A DNA stretch of 8,233 nt from JBFFSQ01 sp041572275. GTDB lineage: Bacteria; Pseudomonadota; Gammaproteobacteria; SZUA-229. The translations under genes were made by a program, and so were the position numbers. The stretch spans positions 1 through 8,233 of the forward strand of contig JBFFSQ010000132.1 of the NCBI GenBank assembly GCA_041572275.1, in the 5' to 3' direction. Positions 4,768 through 8,233 of this stretch are shown one piece after another. Positions within the stretch are counted from its first letter, which is position 1, and the number at the start of each line of letters is the position of its first letter. The notes under the pieces are model-generated. The model worked only from the letters and a program-made list of their open reading frames with translations, was not told the origin of the DNA and ran no database searches.

Positions 4768-6705
4768 ATGCGACTAAAAAGCAGTATTTTTCTCTGGGTT
4801 TCTCTAGCCACCGTTATTCCTCTCACCGCGTTGATACTCGGTATCACCGCCTATAGTGAGCGCCTGTATCAGAAAAATGTCGATTCCGACATTCAGGCCA
4901 GTCTCAATAATATTATTTCCGAACTGGATTTCCGTCTTAAATATGAACGGGCAGTAATTCATTCGTTGGCGACATCACCCTCTATGCAACAGTTTTTCCC
5001 GGTGCTCAAAACGGCCGCTGAGGGTGATCTCCATGCCTACTATTTTGAAGAGATCGATAAACTCAATCTGTTCCTTGCTGGCTTCCAGCACTCTGTTCCG
5101 GGGCTGGATACCGTGCGCGTCCTCGATACCGATGGCAATACCCTGGTCAAAGTCCGCTTCGGTAAGCATTTACCGGCCCTGTTTGAGGGTATGGAGGATG
5201 TGCCCTATGCGGAAGAAGAACTCAGGGATGAAAAGTTCTTACACTGGATGCACCAGATCGAACCCTATACCCTGGTCTATGGCCAGCTCCCTCTGAGCCG
5301 TCGTGACTTTGAAGCCGGACAGGAACTGGGATTGCTCAATTCCATCGTGCCGCTGGCCGACGACCAACAACTCATTGGTTTTCTATCCGCCCGTGCCCTC
5401 GGGGACCAGCTAGATCGTATCCTCGAAATTCTACCGCGCAACCATCATTTTCGAGTCAATATCGTAGAGTTGAACCGTGCCAATCCACAACGTCATGGCA
5501 TGCTGCTGTATAGTGATCAACACAATATTCGTTTCAACCAGCCCCACGAGCCGGATGTCAAACTCCACAGTTATGTCAGTGATAGCCTCTGGCAATATAT
5601 TCAGGCCGATACCAGTGGCACCTTCAGTCAGGTCCAGACACCTCATCACTATTATTTCAGTAGCTTCAACCCCTATAATCACCCAGACATCAGCTGGGAG
5701 GTTATTCTGCAACTTGATGATCAGCACCTGTCAGCCCCATTCCAGAGTATCCGTATGGGCCTGCTGGCCTTTGCCCTGCTTGCATTGGGCATCAGCCTGC
5801 TACTGGCTAATCTGGGTGCACGCCATATTGCCCAGCCCATTTCCCGTTTTGCCGAGACCCTGAAACACTATGCCGATGGTAAAGAGGCCCTGACCACCCA
5901 CTTGCCCAAATCGTCTGAAGAAATCCAGCAACTGGACCAGTCCTTTCATTATCTTGTGGATACCCTGGAAACCACCCAGAGCGAACGTGACCGTGCCCAG
6001 AATATGATGCTACAAAATGCCAAGCTCGCCAGTATCGGTGAAATGGCCGCCGGCATCGGCCATGAAATAAACAATCCACTGAACAATATTCTTTCCTACA
6101 CCAAACTCATTGAGCGTGACATGCCCGAGTCTAATCAGGCTATCAAGGAGGACTTAACCGGACTGCGCAATGAAGCCCTGCGTGCCGGCCGTATCGTTAA
6201 GGGCATACTCAATTTTGCCCGTCAGGTCCCTCCGGAATACACCCGCTTCAGACTCGATGAGTGGCTCAAGGATTCCTTGTTGCTGGTCGAACCTGAGGCC
6301 CACAAACGCCATGTCCACACCGAGCTGCTTGCATCACCCGATCTGATGCTCGAAGGTGACCGTCAGCAATTACAGCAGGTGCTGGTCAATCTGTTGATGA
6401 ATGCTATCCAGGCTAGTGAACAGGGCCAGAGCGTTCGGATCAGTGCCGAAGAAGCCCCCCACAATCATATCCGTATACTGGTTGCAGATTCAGGCAAAGG
6501 TATTAGCAATGACGTTAAAGACAAACTGTTTGACCCTTTCTTCAGCACCAAAACCGTAGGCGAGGGCAGTGGTCTGGGGCTGTCCATCAGCCTTGGTATT
6601 ATCCAGTATCACCAGGGTGATTTAACATTACAGAACAACAACAACGGTGGTGTAGATGCCATCATCATGCTGCCCATGACTAACACGAATACAAACCATG
6701 ACTGA
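4768..6705 (+). CDS. Membrane sensor histidine kinase with Cache-like periplasmic domain (NtrB/DctB-type core)
   Basis: A 645-residue inner-membrane kinase that autophosphorylates on histidine and passes phosphate to the regulator encoded next. Helices at about 7-28 and 329-350 enclose a 300-residue periplasmic sensor. Its strand pattern and VRVLDTDGNTLVKVR (116-130) suggest a double Cache (dCache) fold, as in DctB-type sensors; the ligand is unknown. A HAMP-like region (about 351-403) and a coiled-coil linker lead to the HisKA H-box GIGHEINNPLNN with the phospho-acceptor H432. The ATPase domain has an N-box (NLLMNAIQAS, 541-550), G1 DSGKGI (574-579), F-box LFDPFFSTK (587-595) and G2 GEGSGLGLS. 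All catalytic boxes are intact. The start at 4768 is the only ATG that keeps the first membrane helix; it lacks a Shine-Dalgarno. Its stop overlaps the regulator start by 8 nt. Confidence 0.95.
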   Translation: MRLKSSIFLWVSLATVIPLTALILGITAYSERLYQKNVDSDIQASLNNIISELDFRLKYERAVIHSLATSPSMQQFFPVLKTAAEGDLHAYYFEEIDKLNLFLAGFQHSVPGLDTVRVLDTDGNTLVKVRFGKHLPALFEGMEDVPYAEEELRDEKFLHWMHQIEPYTLVYGQLPLSRRDFEAGQELGLLNSIVPLADDQQLIGFLSARALGDQLDRILEILPRNHHFRVNIVELNRANPQRHGMLLYSDQHNIRFNQPHEPDVKLHSYVSDSLWQYIQADTSGTFSQVQTPHHYYFSSFNPYNHPDISWEVILQLDDQHLSAPFQSIRMGLLAFALLALGISLLLANLGARHIAQPISRFAETLKHYADGKEALTTHLPKSSEEIQQLDQSFHYLVDTLETTQSERDRAQNMMLQNAKLASIGEMAAGIGHEINNPLNNILSYTKLIERDMPESNQAIKEDLTGLRNEALRAGRIVKGILNFARQVPPEYTRFRLDEWLKDSLLLVEPEAHKRHVHTELLASPDLMLEGDRQQLQQVLVNLLMNAIQASEQGQSVRISAEEAPHNHIRILVADSGKGISNDVKDKLFDPFFSTKTVGEGSGLGLSISLGIIQYHQGDLTLQNNNNGGVDAIIMLPMTNTNTNHD

Positions 6706-8038
6706 TCAAGCCAACGTTCACTTCATCGACGACGACCCCACGGCCGGCGATTTATTTCGTCGTTTCAGCCGTGGCAGACCTTACAACATCAACATTTTCC
6801 GCGACCCGAAACAGGCGCTGGCTGATATTCGCGAGCATGGTAGCCAGCTGGTGATCACTGACCTCAGTATGCCGGGAATGTCCGGTCTGGAACTGCTCGA
6901 AGCCATACGACAAACCGACCTGGAAGTGCCAGTGATCATGATTACCGGTTATTCTACCGAGGACAATGCCATCAAGGCCTTGCGTATGGGCGCCACCGAT
7001 TTCATCAAAAAACCCTTTGATATGGATGAGCTGCTCGGCCAGGTCGATGACACCCTGCATAAGGCTGAACAACGCCAGGATAAAAAGAGCCAGCGCCCTC
7101 GCCTGGAAGACCAGCAAAACCAGTTCGGCATGACCGGGCATTCCGAGGCCATCAAGAAAATCTACCGGATCATCGACAAGATCTCTGATATTCGTTGCAA
7201 TGTCATTATCGAAGGGGAATCAGGAACTGGCAAAGAGCTGGTCGCCCACGCCATTCATAACCACAGTGATTTTGCCGATCAGCCTTTTATTGTCATCGAT
7301 TGCGGCTCGCTCACCGATACATTGCTGGAAAGCGAACTGTTTGGCCATGAAAAAGGCGCCTTTACGGGTGCTAACGCCAGCAAACCCGGTCTCCTGGAAA
7401 TTGCCTCGGGTGGTACTATTTTTCTGGATGAAATCTGTAATATCTCCGACAGCATGCAAATGAAACTGATGCGTGCGGTGCAATCTCAACAGGTTACCCG
7501 TGTCGGTGGTCTCAAGCCCATTGATATCGATGTGCGCTTTGTCGTCGCCACCAATCGTAATATCGAGGAGATGATTGAAGCCGGGCAATTCCGGCATGAC
7601 CTCTACCACCGACTCAACGTGGTAAAAATCATCATGCCACCCTTACGGGATCGCCAGGGAGATATCGACTTACTGCTGCAACATTTCATTGAGGAGTTTT
7701 CTCAACGTTACCAGCGTGACGTCACCGGTTTTGATGAAGACTCCCGTCAACGATTGCAGAACTACAACTGGCCCGGCAATATCCGTGAACTTCGTAATCT
7801 GGTGGAGCGCAGCATCGCACTGGCCGATGGTCCGATTCTAAAAGTGGATAATGATGTAATGAATGCACGTTCCGATGAAGCCATCGACGCCGATGCGCCG
7901 ACGCTGGAACAACTGGAAAAACGCTATATCCTGAAGATTCTTGATCGTTGCCATAACAACCGCGAACAGACCGCCACTATTCTGGGTATCAATAAATCCA
8001 CCCTGTGGCGCAAGCTGCAAAGCTGGCAACAGGACTAA
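6698..8038 (+). CDS. NtrC-family sigma-54-dependent response regulator
   Basis: A 446-residue three-domain activator. The receiver has the acidic pocket D11-D13, phospho-acceptor D55 (VITDLSMPG), T83 and K105. The AAA+ domain (about 143-377) has Walker A GESGTGKE (173-180), an intact GAFTGA loop (220-225) that contacts sigma-54, Walker B GGTIFLDE (238-245) and arginine-finger candidates R299 and R305 in FRHDLYHRL. The Fis-type helix-turn-helix at about 403-441 (REQTATILGINKSTLWRKL) binds upstream enhancers. It should be phosphorylated by the upstream kinase, form a hexamer and melt sigma-54 promoters. Start codon and kinase stop overlap (ATGACTGA), indicating translational coupling. Length and order match ordinary NtrC/AtoC/ZraR-type regulators. 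The targets are unknown; I saw no good -24/-12 site in the window. Confidence 0.97.
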   Translation: MTDQANVHFIDDDPTAGDLFRRFSRGRPYNINIFRDPKQALADIREHGSQLVITDLSMPGMSGLELLEAIRQTDLEVPVIMITGYSTEDNAIKALRMGATDFIKKPFDMDELLGQVDDTLHKAEQRQDKKSQRPRLEDQQNQFGMTGHSEAIKKIYRIIDKISDIRCNVIIEGESGTGKELVAHAIHNHSDFADQPFIVIDCGSLTDTLLESELFGHEKGAFTGANASKPGLLEIASGGTIFLDEICNISDSMQMKLMRAVQSQQVTRVGGLKPIDIDVRFVVATNRNIEEMIEAGQFRHDLYHRLNVVKIIMPPLRDRQGDIDLLLQHFIEEFSQRYQRDVTGFDEDSRQRLQNYNWPGNIRELRNLVERSIALADGPILKVDNDVMNARSDEAIDADAPTLEQLEKRYILKILDRCHNNREQTATILGINKSTLWRKLQSWQQD

Positions 8039-8047
8039 CGGCTAGAT

Positions 8048-8233
8048 CTAATAAAATATCGCCAGCCAGATAGTATCCTGCTCATCATCGGTCCAGGCCA
8101 CACGATGTTTCTGGTGCGCCGGGATCTGGATATAATCACCAGCACCCAGCTCGTGACATTCACCATCCACCATTTCCAGTCTGGCACGCCCCTGTAACAC
8201 CAACACCCATTCATGCTCTGCCTGATCATACCA
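8048..8233 (-). CDS. Small cupin-domain protein (C-terminal part; 5' end beyond window)
   Basis: The minus strand from the window edge encodes 61 residues ending at a TAG (8050-8048). The sequence EHEWVLVLQGRARLEMVDGE corresponds to the end of cupin motif 1 (the conserved Glu, then Gly). GDYIQIPAHQKHRV corresponds to motif 2 (G-x5-P-x2-Q/K-x-H), with its metal-ligand His. AWTDDEQDTIWLAIFY forms the last strand. The HxH of motif 1 lies outside the window. The family is usually about 100-110 residues. It converges on the response regulator with only 9 nt between stop codons and no terminator hairpin, so their messages overlap. Substrate is unknown: cupins range from isomerases and dioxygenases to sensors. 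Confidence 0.85.
   Translation of the reverse strand, partial: WYDQAEHEWVLVLQGRARLEMVDGECHELGAGDYIQIPAHQKHRVAWTDDEQDTIWLAIFY

Noticed and set aside
5807..6079. 90-residue minus-strand ORF inside the kinase
   Set aside because: It lies antisense to the HAMP-to-H-box region of an intact kinase; low-complexity composition with many W, G and R is typical of an antisense shadow.
8035..8229. 64-residue minus-strand ORF starting MIRQSM
   Set aside because: It is a frame-shifted shadow of the cupin reading frame, which gives clear cupin motifs and ends at 8048.

Overview
The window reads as chromosomal DNA of a gammaproteobacterium. The best taxonomic marker is a tiny LptM (YifL)-type lipoprotein gene directly upstream of lysA, an arrangement typical of that class. 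A large c-di-GMP signalling protein and an NtrC-family two-component pair fit this. I cannot name the genus.

Layout, left to right. (1) 1-1994, minus strand: a membrane diguanylate cyclase, cut at its C-terminal side by the window edge. It has two membrane helices flanking an all-helical, HBM-like periplasmic sensor, then HAMP-like, GAF and GGDEF parts. (2) 1995-2164: a short divergent intergenic region rich in inverted repeats. (3) 2165-2674, plus: a 169-residue conserved protein of unknown function with a C-terminal CxxC. (4) 2675-2772: a hairpin between convergent genes. (5) 2773-2997, minus: a 74-residue DUF3562-like protein. (6) 2998-3321: 324 bases without a gene, holding a three-repeat PhoB-box-like array with a -10 at the right distance, a perfect 18-bp palindrome and two small hairpins. 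(7) 3322-4722, minus: lptM-lysA; LysA makes lysine from meso-diaminopimelate. (8) 4768-8038, plus: a sensor histidine kinase overlapping an NtrC-type sigma-54 activator by 8 nt, divergent from lptM-lysA across 45 bp. (9) 8048-8233, minus: the 3' end of a small cupin gene, convergent with the regulator.

The part to the left of lysA is visibly more AT-rich than the part from lysA onward. lysA is followed by this AT-rich accessory-looking segment rather than by dapF, so the lysA 3' end looks like a synteny and composition boundary.

Functionally the window combines lysine/peptidoglycan precursor housekeeping with two independent signal transduction modules: c-di-GMP synthesis and sigma-54-dependent transcription. 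Neither module's signal can be read from the sequence. I see no phage, transposase, CRISPR, tRNA or rRNA, and no clear case for a wholly new multi-gene system. The most interesting leads are the PhoB-like array upstream of the DUF3562-like gene, the HBM-like sensor on a diguanylate cyclase, and the dyad-rich divergent promoter region.
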